The notes: generated by a model not told the origin, from the letters alone. A stretch of DNA of 64,000 nt from Desulfurispora thermophila DSM 16022 (GCF_000376385.1 NZ_AQWN01000009.1:1-64000), one strand, 5' to 3'. Positions 15,960-24,413 are shown, counted from the stretch's first letter. A program made the numbers and translations.

Positions 15960-17900
15960 ATGACCAAACCCAAACACGGTACCGGTGTTGTACCACCGCA
16001 GGTACAACACTTTATCAACTGGGCTGCCCGTGATCCAGAGGGTTTTTGGGAAAACGCCGCCCAAAAAGCTGCCCACGATATCTACTGGCATAAAAAATGG
16101 GACAGAGTTTTTAACTGGGAATACCCGCACTTTTTCTGGTACAGCGGCGGTTTGACCAATATATGCTATAACTGCGTCGATTACAAAGTAAAGCGCGGTC
16201 TGGGAGGACGGGCCGCCATCATCAATGAAAGCGGTGAAACCGGCGAGGTAAGGGTGATTACCTACGCCCAGTTGTTGCACCTGGTTAAACAGTACGCCGC
16301 CGCCCTGCGCGGGCTGGGAGTGCAGAAAGGCGATCGCGTAGCCGTATATATGCCTTCCAGTATTGAATCGCAGGCAATCATGCTGGCCCTGGCCCGGATA
16401 GGTGCCGTTCACGTGGTGATTTTTGCCGGCTTTTCCGCTCTAGCCGTGGCTGATCGTCTGAAAATTTCCGGAGCCCGCTTTATCATTGCTCAGGATCAGA
16501 ACCTGCGGCGGGGCAAACCAGTCAATTTAAAACAAATAGTTGACGATGCCCTGGCTATGTGCCCGCCGGAACAGATCCAAAAAGTTGTTGTATTGCGCAA
16601 AGGTGAAAACCCACCTATGAAACCGGGTCGGGATATTTTCTGGGAAGAATTCCTGGCCGGTGCCGCCGGACAGAGCAGCGATGTAGAATGGATGGAGTCC
16701 AATGAACCGCTGTTTTTACTACCCACTTCGGGTACGACTGCCAAACCAAAAGTGACCGTGCAAAAACACGGCGGTTACCAAATTTACATTTATTCCATGG
16801 GCAAATGGATATATGGCCTGCGGGAGGACGACATCTGGTTCTGCACCTCGGACATCGGCTGGATAGTGGGTCACAGCTACCTGACATATGCCCCTCTTCT
16901 CACCGGTTGTACAACCATTGTCTATGAAGGCACACCGGATTATCCCCGCCCTGACATGTGGTGGGAGCTGACAGCGCGCAACCGGGCTACCGCCCTGTGG
17001 CTATCGCCCACCGGTGTGCGCGGTTTAATGCGTCTGGGCATTGAACACGCCCGCAAATACGACTTGAGTTCGGTGCAGCGCATTTTTTGCGCCGGCGAGG
17101 TGCTCAACCCGCCCGCCTGGTCCTGGTTGCAAGAACAGGTTTTTGAAAATAAAATTCCTGTAATGGACCATATGTGGCAAACCGAAACTTCCGGACCCAT
17201 TTTCGCCAACCCTTACGGTCTGGGCATGATCCCCATCAAGCCCGGTTCGGCCCACATTCCGGTACCGGGAATTGTCGCCGACATCATTGATGACAAAGAT
17301 GGGCATTCCCTGGGTCCGGGCGAAAAGGGCATTGTGGTCATTAAACGACCCTTCCCAGGACTAACCTCCACCCTCTGGGGCGACCCGGAAAGCTACAAGC
17401 GAGAGTACTGGGAACGCCTGCCGGTAACCAAGGGCATGTATATCTGCGGCGATGCCGCAGCCTGGGACGAGGACGGGTACATCTTCTTTGCCGGTCGTTC
17501 CGATGAGGTAATCAAGATTGCCGCCCACCGCATTGGCACCATTGAAGTGGAAAACGCCCTGATTTCCCACCCGGCAGTGGTTGAGGCTGGCGTTTCCGGT
17601 GTTCCGGATGAGTTGAAAGGAGAGGTGGCCTGCGCTTTCGTTGTCCTGCGCACCGGATACGCACCCAGCGAAGATTTGAAAAAGGAACTCATCGAGCATG
17701 TGCGCAAGACCATGGGAGCCATAGTGGTCATGCGTGATATTCAGTTTGTCAGTTCCCTGCCCAAAACCCGCAGTGGTAAGATCATGCGCCGGGTAATGAA
17801 AACACTGTGGGCGGAAAGAGAACTGGGCGATCTGTCCACCATTGAGGAAGAGGCTTCGGTGGATGAAATCCGCGAAGCGATCAAGAAAATGCGCGGCTGA
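15960..17900 (+). CDS. AMP-forming acyl-CoA synthetase (acetyl/propionyl-CoA ligase)
   Basis: A 646-residue member of the Acs/PrpE branch of ANL ligases, which activates acetate or propionate with ATP and CoA. Visible motifs are PTSGTTAKPK (phosphate loop, with Ala where Gly is usual), DIGWIVGHSY, the adenine-binding region CAGEVLNPP, GRSDEVIKIAAHRIG (hinge) and the catalytic lysine in KTRSGKIMRR. The length is typical of Acs. The start is ATG 15960, nine bases after AAAGGGGAG; an ATG at 15951 abuts that sequence. Monocistronic, with an AT-rich inverted repeat at its promoter and a strong terminator. Acetate versus propionate cannot be settled by eye. Confidence 0.88.
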   Translation: MTKPKHGTGVVPPQVQHFINWAARDPEGFWENAAQKAAHDIYWHKKWDRVFNWEYPHFFWYSGGLTNICYNCVDYKVKRGLGGRAAIINESGETGEVRVITYAQLLHLVKQYAAALRGLGVQKGDRVAVYMPSSIESQAIMLALARIGAVHVVIFAGFSALAVADRLKISGARFIIAQDQNLRRGKPVNLKQIVDDALAMCPPEQIQKVVVLRKGENPPMKPGRDIFWEEFLAGAAGQSSDVEWMESNEPLFLLPTSGTTAKPKVTVQKHGGYQIYIYSMGKWIYGLREDDIWFCTSDIGWIVGHSYLTYAPLLTGCTTIVYEGTPDYPRPDMWWELTARNRATALWLSPTGVRGLMRLGIEHARKYDLSSVQRIFCAGEVLNPPAWSWLQEQVFENKIPVMDHMWQTETSGPIFANPYGLGMIPIKPGSAHIPVPGIVADIIDDKDGHSLGPGEKGIVVIKRPFPGLTSTLWGDPESYKREYWERLPVTKGMYICGDAAAWDEDGYIFFAGRSDEVIKIAAHRIGTIEVENALISHPAVVEAGVSGVPDELKGEVACAFVVLRTGYAPSEDLKKELIEHVRKTMGAIVVMRDIQFVSSLPKTRSGKIMRRVMKTLWAERELGDLSTIEEEASVDEIREAIKKMRG

Positions 17901-17914
17901 TTCAAGAGCAGGCC

Positions 17915-17944
17915 AAAACCCCCCGCACAGCGGGGGGTTTTTTA
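17915..17944. terminator. Terminator between acs and the convergent gene
   Basis: A perfect 12-bp GC-rich stem with a 3-base loop is flanked by A- and T-runs on either side, so it can work in both directions. Confidence 0.9.
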
Positions 17945-18175
17945 ACATTCAACCACCTGAAAGCGGCGAAAAACATAGCCATTATCCAGTAAGAAGGCTA
18001 TTATTCCTTCCGCATCGGCCTGGTTGGCATCATAGGTAATGTCGATTCTCTCCTTATCCAACAGGCATTCCACAGCAATAATGCCGACGGCACCCACCAG
18101 AGCGACCTGGGCCTGTTCCCACCTGCTTTTATCAGGCAGGCCGTTCAGTTTTAATACTTTTAAAAAATCTCCCAT
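17942..18175 (-). CDS. HMA-like small protein lacking the CxxC motif (77 aa)
   Basis: A 77-residue protein with the beta-alpha-beta-beta-alpha-beta pattern of heavy-metal-associated domains: VLKLNGLPDKS, then VGIIAVECLLDKERIDITYDANQADAEGIIAFLLDNGY. The metal-binding GMTCxxC loop is replaced by NGLPDKSRW, so copper binding in the usual way is not expected. ATG with GGAGGGAGGTATATT upstream. It lies 39 bases downstream of, and in the same direction as, the Mrp-like ATPase gene, so the two are probably co-transcribed. Confidence 0.7.
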   Translation of the reverse strand: MGDFLKVLKLNGLPDKSRWEQAQVALVGAVGIIAVECLLDKERIDITYDANQADAEGIIAFLLDNGYVFRRFQVVEC

Positions 18176-18214
18176 AATATACCTCCCTCCAGGAGCGATG
18201 GGAGATAAATATCT

Positions 18215-19042
18215 TTACATACCGGGCAAGAAAGGCTTGCGAAATGCTGTTGTCTGGTAATCCTCTATACGACCCCGGTCAGCCAATTCGGCCAGCTGAG
18301 GATCAATGGGCAGCACTTCCAGTACCGGTAGCCCCTCTACACTGGCGGCATCATCCAGGCGGCTGCGACCAAATATGTGCACTTCTTTGCCACAATCAGG
18401 GCATTTAAAATAACTCATATTTTCCACAATGCCAATGATAGGAACACTCATGTGTCGGGCCATTTTGATGGCCTTGCGCACCACCATGCGAGACAACTCC
18501 TGGGGTGATGTGACTACCACAATACCATTTAGTGGCAAAGATTGCATTACTGTCAGAGGCACATCACCCGTACCGGGCGGTAAGTCTACTATTAGATAGT
18601 CAAGGCTGCCCCAGGCCACATCGGTCCAGAACTGCTTTACTGCACCAGCCAGGATAGGACCCCGCCAGATAACCGGGTCATCTTCATTGGGCAACAAAAG
18701 GTTGATGGATATAACGGGAATGCCCAGATCCGAGGATTTTACCGGCAGCAGCTTATCATCAAACTGCTGTGGTCTTTGCCTGATGCCAAACATCTTGGGT
18801 ATACTCGGACCTGTAATGTCAGCATCCATAATACCCACTTTGTAACCCTGACGAGCCAAACCCAGGGCCAGCAGGGCCGTAACGGAAGATTTACCTACTC
18901 CCCCTTTACCGCTGACCACAGCTATGACATTTTTAATGTTGTTGTATTCGTTTTGCGGCAACACCTCTGGTTTCTTGCAATTGTCCGGTGTGCAGCCGGA
19001 ATCTTTTTGATGGCAACTGCTGCACTTGCTGTCTGTGCTCAT
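18215..19042 (-). CDS. Mrp/NBP35-family iron-sulfur carrier ATPase
   Basis: A 275-residue P-loop protein of the Mrp/ApbC/NBP35 group. The deviant Walker A is KGGVGKSS, followed by IMDADITGPS and DYLIVDLPPGTGD. A conserved SYFKCPDCG pair near residue 215 can hold a bridging Fe-S cluster. An N-terminal extension carries CSSC, CTPDNC-type cysteines (residues 7-22), like NBP35. These ATPases deliver Fe-S clusters in the cytoplasm. ATG after GGGGGAGAGG. Promoter region upstream (19043-19234) is shared with the divergent amidase gene and is rich in GACAAAA repeats. Confidence 0.9.
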   Translation of the reverse strand: MSTDSKCSSCHQKDSGCTPDNCKKPEVLPQNEYNNIKNVIAVVSGKGGVGKSSVTALLALGLARQGYKVGIMDADITGPSIPKMFGIRQRPQQFDDKLLPVKSSDLGIPVISINLLLPNEDDPVIWRGPILAGAVKQFWTDVAWGSLDYLIVDLPPGTGDVPLTVMQSLPLNGIVVVTSPQELSRMVVRKAIKMARHMSVPIIGIVENMSYFKCPDCGKEVHIFGRSRLDDAASVEGLPVLEVLPIDPQLAELADRGRIEDYQTTAFRKPFLPGM

Positions 19043-19120
19043 AATCCTCTCCCCCTGATTACTTTAAAACTAGGCAATCACATAATAACAAGCAAATAAT
19101 CATATGTCAATAAACTGGCG

Positions 19121-19147
19121 GACAAAATTGTCTTGTCTGCGGGACAA
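19121..19147. repeat. Cluster of GACAA repeats between divergent genes
   Basis: A perfect 12-bp palindrome GACAAAATTGTC (19121-19132) is directly followed by TTGTC-N5-GACAA (19133-19147). Four copies of the same half site thus lie within 27 bases in the intergenic region shared by the Mrp-like and nitrilase-like genes, suggesting a regulator site. Confidence 0.45.
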
Positions 19148-19234
19148 AATATCTTTCTCTCGCCAGCAAAAGCTTTTTCAGGTAAAATACTGCCAGGGTT
19201 TTGTCAATAAGATACGCTGAAGGAGACCGGAACA

Positions 19235-20086
19235 ATGAAGGACACCCGTATCGCTGTAGTGCAAATGCAGCCCCGCCTGGGAGATATTGATTATAACCTG
19301 AACAAAATAAAGCAGTTCATTCAACAAGCTGCCCGCCACCTGGTAGACATTGTTTGCTTCCCGGAAATGTGCCTGCAAAGCTACAACCGGGAAATGGCCG
19401 CCCAGTTGTCGGTACCCCTAACAGGACCGGAGTGTTCCACCATCAGTTCCTGGGCCATGCAATACAGGGTTACCGTGCTGGCCGGATTTGCTGAAGAGTG
19501 CGCGGAAAAAGGAGGAAAGCCATTTATCTCCCAGCTGATTGCCCTGCCCGACGGTAGTATGGCAGTTTACCGCAAAACACATCTGGGTAAAAGCGAAACA
19601 CCTTTTTTTCAACCAGGAAACAATCTGCCAGTTTTTGAAACCCCTACATGCAAAATTGGTGTCCAGATCTGCTGGGATTTGCATTTCCCGGAAGCGAGTG
19701 CTGTACTGGCCCTGAAAGGAGCAGAAGTAATATTTGCCCCCCACGCCTCGCCGGTCATTGTAGGTGATCGCAGGGGTATCTGGCTGAAATATCTGGCGGC
19801 ACGCGCTTACGATAATACCGTTTATCTGGCCGCCTGCAACTTGACCGGTCGGGTGGGAAAACAGCACTTTTGTGGAGGCGCACTGGTTCTGGACATGCGG
19901 GGCAATCTACTGGCTGAGTCATTTCACAATCAGGAAGACATGTTGATATGCACCCTGCCGGCCGCTCCGCTCAATTATGTCCGTTCCGGCAATCCACGCT
20001 CTATGCGGGATACGTTCTATCTGGCCTGCCGCCGCCCCGAACTTTACCGTGAGCTGTATCCCGAAGCATGCGACTTGTCAGATTAA
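19235..20086 (+). CDS. Carbon-nitrogen hydrolase (nitrilase superfamily)
   Basis: A 283-residue nitrilase-superfamily amidase with the Glu-Lys-Cys triad at E44 (CFPEMC), K114 (YRKTH) and C146 (QICWD). These enzymes hydrolyse nonpeptide C-N bonds. The closest-looking subgroup includes N-carbamoylputrescine amidase and related amidohydrolases. The polyamine genes are nearby on the opposite strand, but no agmatine deiminase is present to supply carbamoylputrescine, so the substrate remains open. ATG after AAGGAGACC. Followed 53 bases later by a 46-aa gene on the same strand. Confidence 0.88.
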   Translation: MKDTRIAVVQMQPRLGDIDYNLNKIKQFIQQAARHLVDIVCFPEMCLQSYNREMAAQLSVPLTGPECSTISSWAMQYRVTVLAGFAEECAEKGGKPFISQLIALPDGSMAVYRKTHLGKSETPFFQPGNNLPVFETPTCKIGVQICWDLHFPEASAVLALKGAEVIFAPHASPVIVGDRRGIWLKYLAARAYDNTVYLAACNLTGRVGKQHFCGGALVLDMRGNLLAESFHNQEDMLICTLPAAPLNYVRSGNPRSMRDTFYLACRRPELYRELYPEACDLSD

Positions 20087-20139
20087 CAGAGCAGTGCTAA
20101 GATAAACTAAATATTTTTACAAACGAGGGAGGGGGATTA

Positions 20140-20280
20140 ATGGGTACTTCAATCCTCATCGTGCTGGGTTTAGCACTGCTTGCGGCTCTGATTGCCCAGT
20201 CGGTAAGCGCATCGGCAACTGATATTACTCTGGCTACCGGAGGTTTTGAAGAAAAAGAAGACCACCACGGCCATCATTAA
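20140..20280 (+). CDS. 46-aa membrane microprotein with His-rich tail
   Basis: A 46-residue reading frame starts at ATG with GGGAGGGGG six bases upstream. Residues 5-22 are strongly hydrophobic (ILIVLGLALLAALIA), followed by a small-residue stretch SVSASAT that could be a signal-peptidase site. The charged tail is EEKEDHHGHH. It is either a single-pass membrane peptide or a secreted 20-residue peptide able to bind metal through its four histidines. A perfect terminator follows the stop, supporting a real transcript. No known family recognised. Confidence 0.7.
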   Translation: MGTSILIVLGLALLAALIAQSVSASATDITLATGGFEEKEDHHGHH

Positions 20281-20307
20281 TTTTTGTTTTGCTCTGTTTA
20301 TTATGCG

Positions 20308-20339
20308 AAAACCGGCCCATGAAGTAGGGCCGGTTTTTT
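20308..20339 (+). terminator. Terminator after the 46-aa gene
   Basis: An 11-bp perfect stem (AAAACCGGCCC and its complement, loop of 8) ends in a T-run. Confidence 0.88.
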
Positions 20340-20417
20340 AATAAAGACAGGCGATAATATGCTCGCGCCCCATAAATTTAATTAACAGGACGCAAAACTA
20401 CTTTTTTCACCTATTAC

Positions 20418-21281
20418 TTACCTGCGGCGCGGTGCCCAAAGCAGTATAGCTTCCCTGACCAGCTTGGCCGCCAAAATCCCCGTAGCACCGCTGGGGTCAT
20501 AAACCGGACAAACTTCAACGATATCCAGCCCCACAACATCAAGACCGGTCATCTGGTATAGCGCATCAAAAAGCGCCCGAGGTGTAACCCCTCCTGGTTC
20601 CGGCGTACCGGTACCCGGAGCAAAGGCCGGATCCAGCACGTCAATATCCAGACTGATGTAAACCGGCCGGCCCGCCAACTGCTGCACAACCTCGTGCAGC
20701 AATTGCTGGTCCCACTGGCGATACAAATGGCAATTGCCCGAGGCAAAGGCAAATTCTTCCCTGGTTCCCGAACGAATGCCAAACTGATACAGGTTTCCTG
20801 CTCCCACAACCTCGCAGACCCGTCGCATCACTGTTGCGTGAGAAAGAGCTTCACCCAGGTATTCGTGCCGCAAATCGGCATGAGCATCGAAATGAAGCAC
20901 GGCCAGACCCGGATGCACGCGGGCTGCCTCTTCAATAGCAGGTAAACTCACCAGATGCTCTCCCCCCAGAAGCAGAGGAGTTTTGCCCTGGCGATATAAT
21001 GGTCGCAAAACCTCCGCAATGCGGCTTAAACTCCCGACCACCCGGCCGGGCTGCATGATTACATCACCGGCATCGGCGAAAGCAACTTCCCCCAGCTGCC
21101 GGTCCAACTCCGGACTGTATTCTTCCAGCCCTACGCTCATCAAGCGGATGTGCCGGGGGCCCTCCCTGGTACCCGGTCGGAAACTCACTGTAAAATCCAT
21201 AGGTGCGCCTACTATAACTAGTTTTGCCTGCTCAATATCATCAGCAGCAGCCAGAAACCGGCAGTCCCTCTCCAGGTACAA
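20418..21281 (-). CDS. speB: Agmatinase / ureohydrolase
   Basis: A 287-residue member of the arginase/agmatinase family, which releases urea from agmatine to give putrescine. Binuclear manganese motifs are present: GGEH, HFDAHADLR, SLDIDVLDPA and a later conserved Glu. The substrate could also be N1-aminopropylagmatine, as in some thermophiles that run the pathway through that intermediate. The start is taken as TTG 21281 after GGGGGTGG; a TTG at 21299 lacks a ribosome binding site. It follows speE with a 21-base gap and shares its transcript. Confidence 0.9.
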   Translation of the reverse strand: MYLERDCRFLAAADDIEQAKLVIVGAPMDFTVSFRPGTREGPRHIRLMSVGLEEYSPELDRQLGEVAFADAGDVIMQPGRVVGSLSRIAEVLRPLYRQGKTPLLLGGEHLVSLPAIEEAARVHPGLAVLHFDAHADLRHEYLGEALSHATVMRRVCEVVGAGNLYQFGIRSGTREEFAFASGNCHLYRQWDQQLLHEVVQQLAGRPVYISLDIDVLDPAFAPGTGTPEPGGVTPRALFDALYQMTGLDVVGLDIVEVCPVYDPSGATGILAAKLVREAILLWAPRRR

Positions 21282-21302
21282 TTGCCCACCCCCGTACAAA
21301 TA

Positions 21303-22133
21303 TTACTTAATCAGGTCGGCAACAAAAGGCGGCAATTCAAAGCACGCCCTATGTATACCAGGACTGTAGTACTTGGTTGCCAAATCCGGAATGCGGCTCA
21401 CATCAACCTGGAGCGGGTCATGCTTTTTGCTGCCCATGGTAAAGGTCCATAACCCGCCTGGGTAAGTGGGTATGCAGGCCAGATAAAGCCTGGTTAAAGG
21501 AAATGCACTGGATATTTCCTTATAAACACGCGCAATCAAGTCCCGGTTAAAGAATGGCGATTCGGTTTGGGCTACAAACAGGCCATCATCGGTCAAAGCT
21601 TCGGCCACACTGCGGTAAAACTCACCGGCAAAGAGACCCACTGCTGGACCAATCGGATCCGTAGAGTCAACAATAATCATGTCGTATTTGTTTTTACTTT
21701 GCTGCACATGTTTAATGCCGTCGTCAATAATCACTTCCACGCGGGGATCGGTCAGCGCACAGCTGATTTCCGGCAGGTATTTCTGAGCCGCTTCCACCAC
21801 TTTAGCATCGATTTCCACCAGGGTAGCCTTTTCCACACTGGGGTGCTTGATAATTTCTCTAATTACTCCGCCGTCACCCCCACCTACCACCAGCACCCGG
21901 CGAGGATTGGGCAAAGTATTGAGCCCCACATGGGCCATCATTTCATGATAAACAAACTCGTCTTTAATGTTGGTCTGAATTATGTTATCCAGAAAAAGCA
22001 TCCGCCCAAACTCGTATGTATCAACCACCATCAGCTCTTGGTAAGGCGTTTTTTCATAGTGCAACATTTTAGATACCCGGCAAGATATGCGCAGGTCCGG
22101 CGTTTGCATTTCCGATGCCCAAAGTTCTTGCAT
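21303..22133 (-). CDS. speE: Spermidine synthase (polyamine aminopropyltransferase)
   Basis: A 276-residue aminopropyltransferase that moves the aminopropyl group of decarboxylated S-adenosylmethionine to putrescine (or agmatine). An N-terminal beta domain is followed by a Rossmann fold with [13 protein letters not shown], the acidic loop [10 protein letters not shown] and the catalytic region [15 protein letters not shown] after GGAGAGC. It is first in the speE-speB transcript; the decarboxylase gene upstream ends in its own terminator. The speD gene needed for the aminopropyl donor is not in this window. Confidence 0.95.
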   Translation of the reverse strand: MQELWASEMQTPDLRISCRVSKMLHYEKTPYQELMVVDTYEFGRMLFLDNIIQTNIKDEFVYHEMMAHVGLNTLPNPRRVLVVGGGDGGVIREIIKHPSVEKATLVEIDAKVVEAAQKYLPEISCALTDPRVEVIIDDGIKHVQQSKNKYDMIIVDSTDPIGPAVGLFAGEFYRSVAEALTDDGLFVAQTESPFFNRDLIARVYKEISSAFPLTRLYLACIPTYPGGLWTFTMGSKKHDPLQVDVSRIPDLATKYYSPGIHRACFELPPFVADLIK

Positions 22134-22232
22134 AACTCTTGCTCTCCTTCCTGTAAAAATTTCCTTAACTACAGTCCTGTATTAATATATACCAAAAGCC
22201 ACGCCAGAAAAAGTATCTGTCCGAAAAAATAA

Positions 22233-22257
22233 TAAAAAAGCGCCCCCAGGAGCGCCA
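22233..22257 (-). terminator. Terminator of the arginine decarboxylase gene
   Basis: On the minus strand, GCGCTCC and GGGGCGC form a 7-bp stem with one G-T pair, followed by TTTTTTATTATTTTTT. It separates the decarboxylase transcript from speE-speB. Confidence 0.8.
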
Positions 22258-22270
22258 CAGACAGGCAAAA

Positions 22271-22729
22271 TTAATACCAGAGCGGAACGGCGGCCAGAGC
22301 ACAGCCTATCTTCTTAACCACATGCTCCACAGCCCTCACTTCGGTCCGCACCAATTCCATCTGGCGGGTACGGAAGGCTTCCTCCAACATGGCCAGGATC
22401 CTTTTTTCAGCTTCTTCCTTGCCGCATAACCCGGAAAATTCCATGATGACGCCAAAAGTATCCGCTGAGAAGCCAATCCCCACTGCTGCTGAAATGAGCT
22501 GACCGGGCTCCTTGCTTACAATGTAACCGTAAGCTGTAGGTACAAGCGAACCCGGGGGAATTTTCAGTTCTGGATCATGCTGGGCACCGGGTGGTAAGAT
22601 GCTGCTCACACGCAAAAGATTGATGTTGCCTATGCCACCAGCCAGGAGTGCATTGTCAAAAGCCGTCAAGCCGCTTTCCCCTTCGGCGGCAGCAGCAGTA
22701 AGAAAATATTTTTTGGGAGTTGGCAGCAT
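22271..22729 (-). CDS. Pyruvoyl-dependent arginine decarboxylase
   Basis: A 152-residue PvlArgDC-family proenzyme that converts arginine to agmatine. The self-cleavage site is VSSILPPG; cleavage between Ser42 and Ser43 would create the pyruvoyl group at the start of the larger beta chain. LLAGGIGNINLLR and the C-terminal region match the family, known mainly from archaea and Chlamydia and also from Clostridia. ATG 22729 is chosen, seven bases after GGAG; an ATG at 22735 is too close. It opens a polyamine set with speE and speB. Confidence 0.93.
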   Translation of the reverse strand: MLPTPKKYFLTAAAAEGESGLTAFDNALLAGGIGNINLLRVSSILPPGAQHDPELKIPPGSLVPTAYGYIVSKEPGQLISAAVGIGFSADTFGVIMEFSGLCGKEEAEKRILAMLEEAFRTRQMELVRTEVRAVEHVVKKIGCALAAVPLWY

Positions 22730-22762
22730 GTTCATTCTCCTTCCTTATAAAATGCCATAAAA

Positions 22763-22790
22763 ATGCATTTACGCAGCATCATAAATGCAT
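22763..22790. promoter_or_regulatory. 9-bp inverted repeat in the decarboxylase leader
   Basis: ATGCATTTA and TAAATGCAT are perfect arms with a 10-base spacer. They lie between the predicted transcription start and the ribosome binding site of the arginine decarboxylase, so they could be an operator or an mRNA hairpin. Confidence 0.55.
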
Positions 22791-22811
22791 CGCTTAAAAC
22801 ACACAGACATT

Positions 22812-22840
22812 ATTATATTTTAACAGAACACCCTTGACAA
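22812..22840 (-). promoter_or_regulatory. Promoter of the arginine decarboxylase gene
   Basis: On the minus strand TTGTCA (22835-22840), a 17-base spacer and a perfect TATAAT (22812-22817) lie about 85 bases upstream of the start codon. Confidence 0.8.
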
Positions 22841-22924
22841 CAATTTTTTGCATAGTCTCCCCTGAACTGTGAAAAGATATCGGAGGACGGATAAAAATCA
22901 TCTGGTTAAGGAGGTTACTACTGG

Positions 22925-23416
22925 ATGGCCAATACTGTATTGGGGGTTTTTCAAGACCGCAACACGGCAGAGCGGGCGGTTAACGAACTGCGCAGTAAAG
23001 GATTTGAGCAGGAAATATCCATTGTCGCCAAAGACGAAAAAGGCGGCGGTGCCGACTACGTTGCCAGAGGCCACGCCCCGGCTACCGGTATGGACAGCAT
23101 AACCAATGGAGTCACCGCCGGCGGTGCTGTCGGCGGACTGCTGGGCCTGGCGGCCGGCGTGGGCGCCCTGGCCATCCCGGGAATTGGACCGGTTCTGGCT
23201 GCCGGTCCGCTGGCCGGTTTCCTAACGGGCGCCGCTACCGGTGGACTGGCAGGCGGTCTGGCCGATTACGGCATACCGGCAGAAAGAGGTCGCTATTATG
23301 AAGAAAAGGTGAAGCAAGGACATGTCCTGGTCTCGGTACGGTGTGATCATGGCAAGATCAATGAAGCAGCGAACATACTGCACCGCTATGGGGCACAGGA
23401 TGTGGAGACACACTAA
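22925..23416 (+). CDS. YflT/GSP17M-like general stress protein
   Basis: A 163-residue protein with an N-terminal ferredoxin-like half (VLGVFQDRNTAERAVNELR). A central glycine/alanine-rich helical hairpin (about residues 62-110) looks like a membrane-interacting segment, and a repeated half at the C-terminus ends HRYGAQDVETH. This matches general stress protein 17M and low-temperature-induced families of Firmicutes and cyanobacteria, which are sigma-B controlled in Bacillus. The biochemical role is unknown. ATG after AAGGAGG. Monocistronic, with a terminator at 23426. Confidence 0.8.
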   Translation: MANTVLGVFQDRNTAERAVNELRSKGFEQEISIVAKDEKGGGADYVARGHAPATGMDSITNGVTAGGAVGGLLGLAAGVGALAIPGIGPVLAAGPLAGFLTGAATGGLAGGLADYGIPAERGRYYEEKVKQGHVLVSVRCDHGKINEAANILHRYGAQDVETH

Positions 23417-23425
23417 CATGAGTAG

Positions 23426-23460
23426 CAGCACTGCTTGCTTGGCAGTGCTGTCCTTAATTT
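23426..23460 (+). terminator. Terminator after the stress protein gene
   Basis: CAGCACTGC and its complement form a 9-bp stem with a 7-base loop, followed by TCCTTAATTTT. Confidence 0.8.
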
Positions 23461-23561
23461 TACACGTTTTGTGCAACACTGACTGGTTCCCATTCTATAA
23501 CAGAATTTCTCCTGCATTTTGAAAATAACGTCCTGCGGCAAATAATTATCTTAGCCCGTAA

Positions 23562-24413
23562 CTATTTAAGCAGCTCCAGATATTTACGTTTGTACTCCAG
23601 AGCATCCTCTACCTGCAATCCATCGGCCTCACAAATAATTGTACAATCCAGCCCATACTCCACCATTAGATCCGCAAGATGCGAAAAATCCGGTCCAAAA
23701 CCGGCATCCCGCGTGGTGCGATGACGCTTTTCACCCGCCCTGGTGAACTCAATCTGGCTGAAATGAATGTGCAGCTGTTTTAATATATCCGCACCCAACT
23801 GGCCTTGAATTTTATCCAATACAGCTGCAAAATGTTCCTTTTTTGTAAAACCACCCTGGCTGGCAGCATGCAGGTGAGCAAAATCAACTACGGGTACTAC
23901 CCGGGGAGAAACAGTACAGAGTGCCAGCACCTCTTCCAGGTTACCCAATTGGGCAGGTTTACCCATGGTCTCGGCACCCAGCCGCACATCACCCAGCCCG
24001 CCGGCATCGGCCTGATCAATTATTTCCGCCAGCAATCGCTGGGCACGTAACAAGGCCTGGGCTCTATCTCCCTGCTTGCCGGCTCCGGGATGAAAAACAA
24101 CCAGTCCGGCTCCCATCCAATGCGCTGCCTGCAGGGATTTCATGAGGTGCATGACTGTTTTTTCTTTTATTTGACTGTCTTCAGTGGCCAAATTTACATA
24201 ATACGGAGCATGCAGGCTCAAAGAGATATCATATTCTCTGGCTTTTTCACCCAGGCGCCGCGCGGTCTGTTCTCCAATTGTCACACCTCTACCACACTGA
24301 TACTCATAAGCGCTCAGTCCCAATTGGGCGAGGTAATAAGGCATGTCCAACGAACTCTTAAACCCCTGGGCATAAAAAGAGTCAGGGTTGCCGGCACTAC
24401 CAAAACGAGGCAT
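23562..24413 (-). CDS. Endonuclease IV-like TIM-barrel protein
   Basis: A 283-residue AP-endonuclease family 2 protein. Metal ligand positions of Nfo are recognisable: LSLHAPYY, VVFHPGAG, LGAETMG, DFAHLHA, LHIHFSQ and ICEADG. Nfo cuts DNA 5' to abasic sites in base-excision repair using three zinc ions. The protein is at the length of bacterial Nfo, and divergence in the GFG and DNA-contact regions leaves a related sugar-isomerase role possible. ATG after GGAGTAGGTG. Monocistronic, divergent from the Gln-rich gene. Confidence 0.82.
   Translation of the reverse strand: MPRFGSAGNPDSFYAQGFKSSLDMPYYLAQLGLSAYEYQCGRGVTIGEQTARRLGEKAREYDISLSLHAPYYVNLATEDSQIKEKTVMHLMKSLQAAHWMGAGLVVFHPGAGKQGDRAQALLRAQRLLAEIIDQADAGGLGDVRLGAETMGKPAQLGNLEEVLALCTVSPRVVPVVDFAHLHAASQGGFTKKEHFAAVLDKIQGQLGADILKQLHIHFSQIEFTRAGEKRHRTTRDAGFGPDFSHLADLMVEYGLDCTIICEADGLQVEDALEYKRKYLELLK

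Noticed and set aside
21567-22232. 221-codon open frame on the plus strand
   Set aside because: Antisense to speE and unsupported by any start signal.
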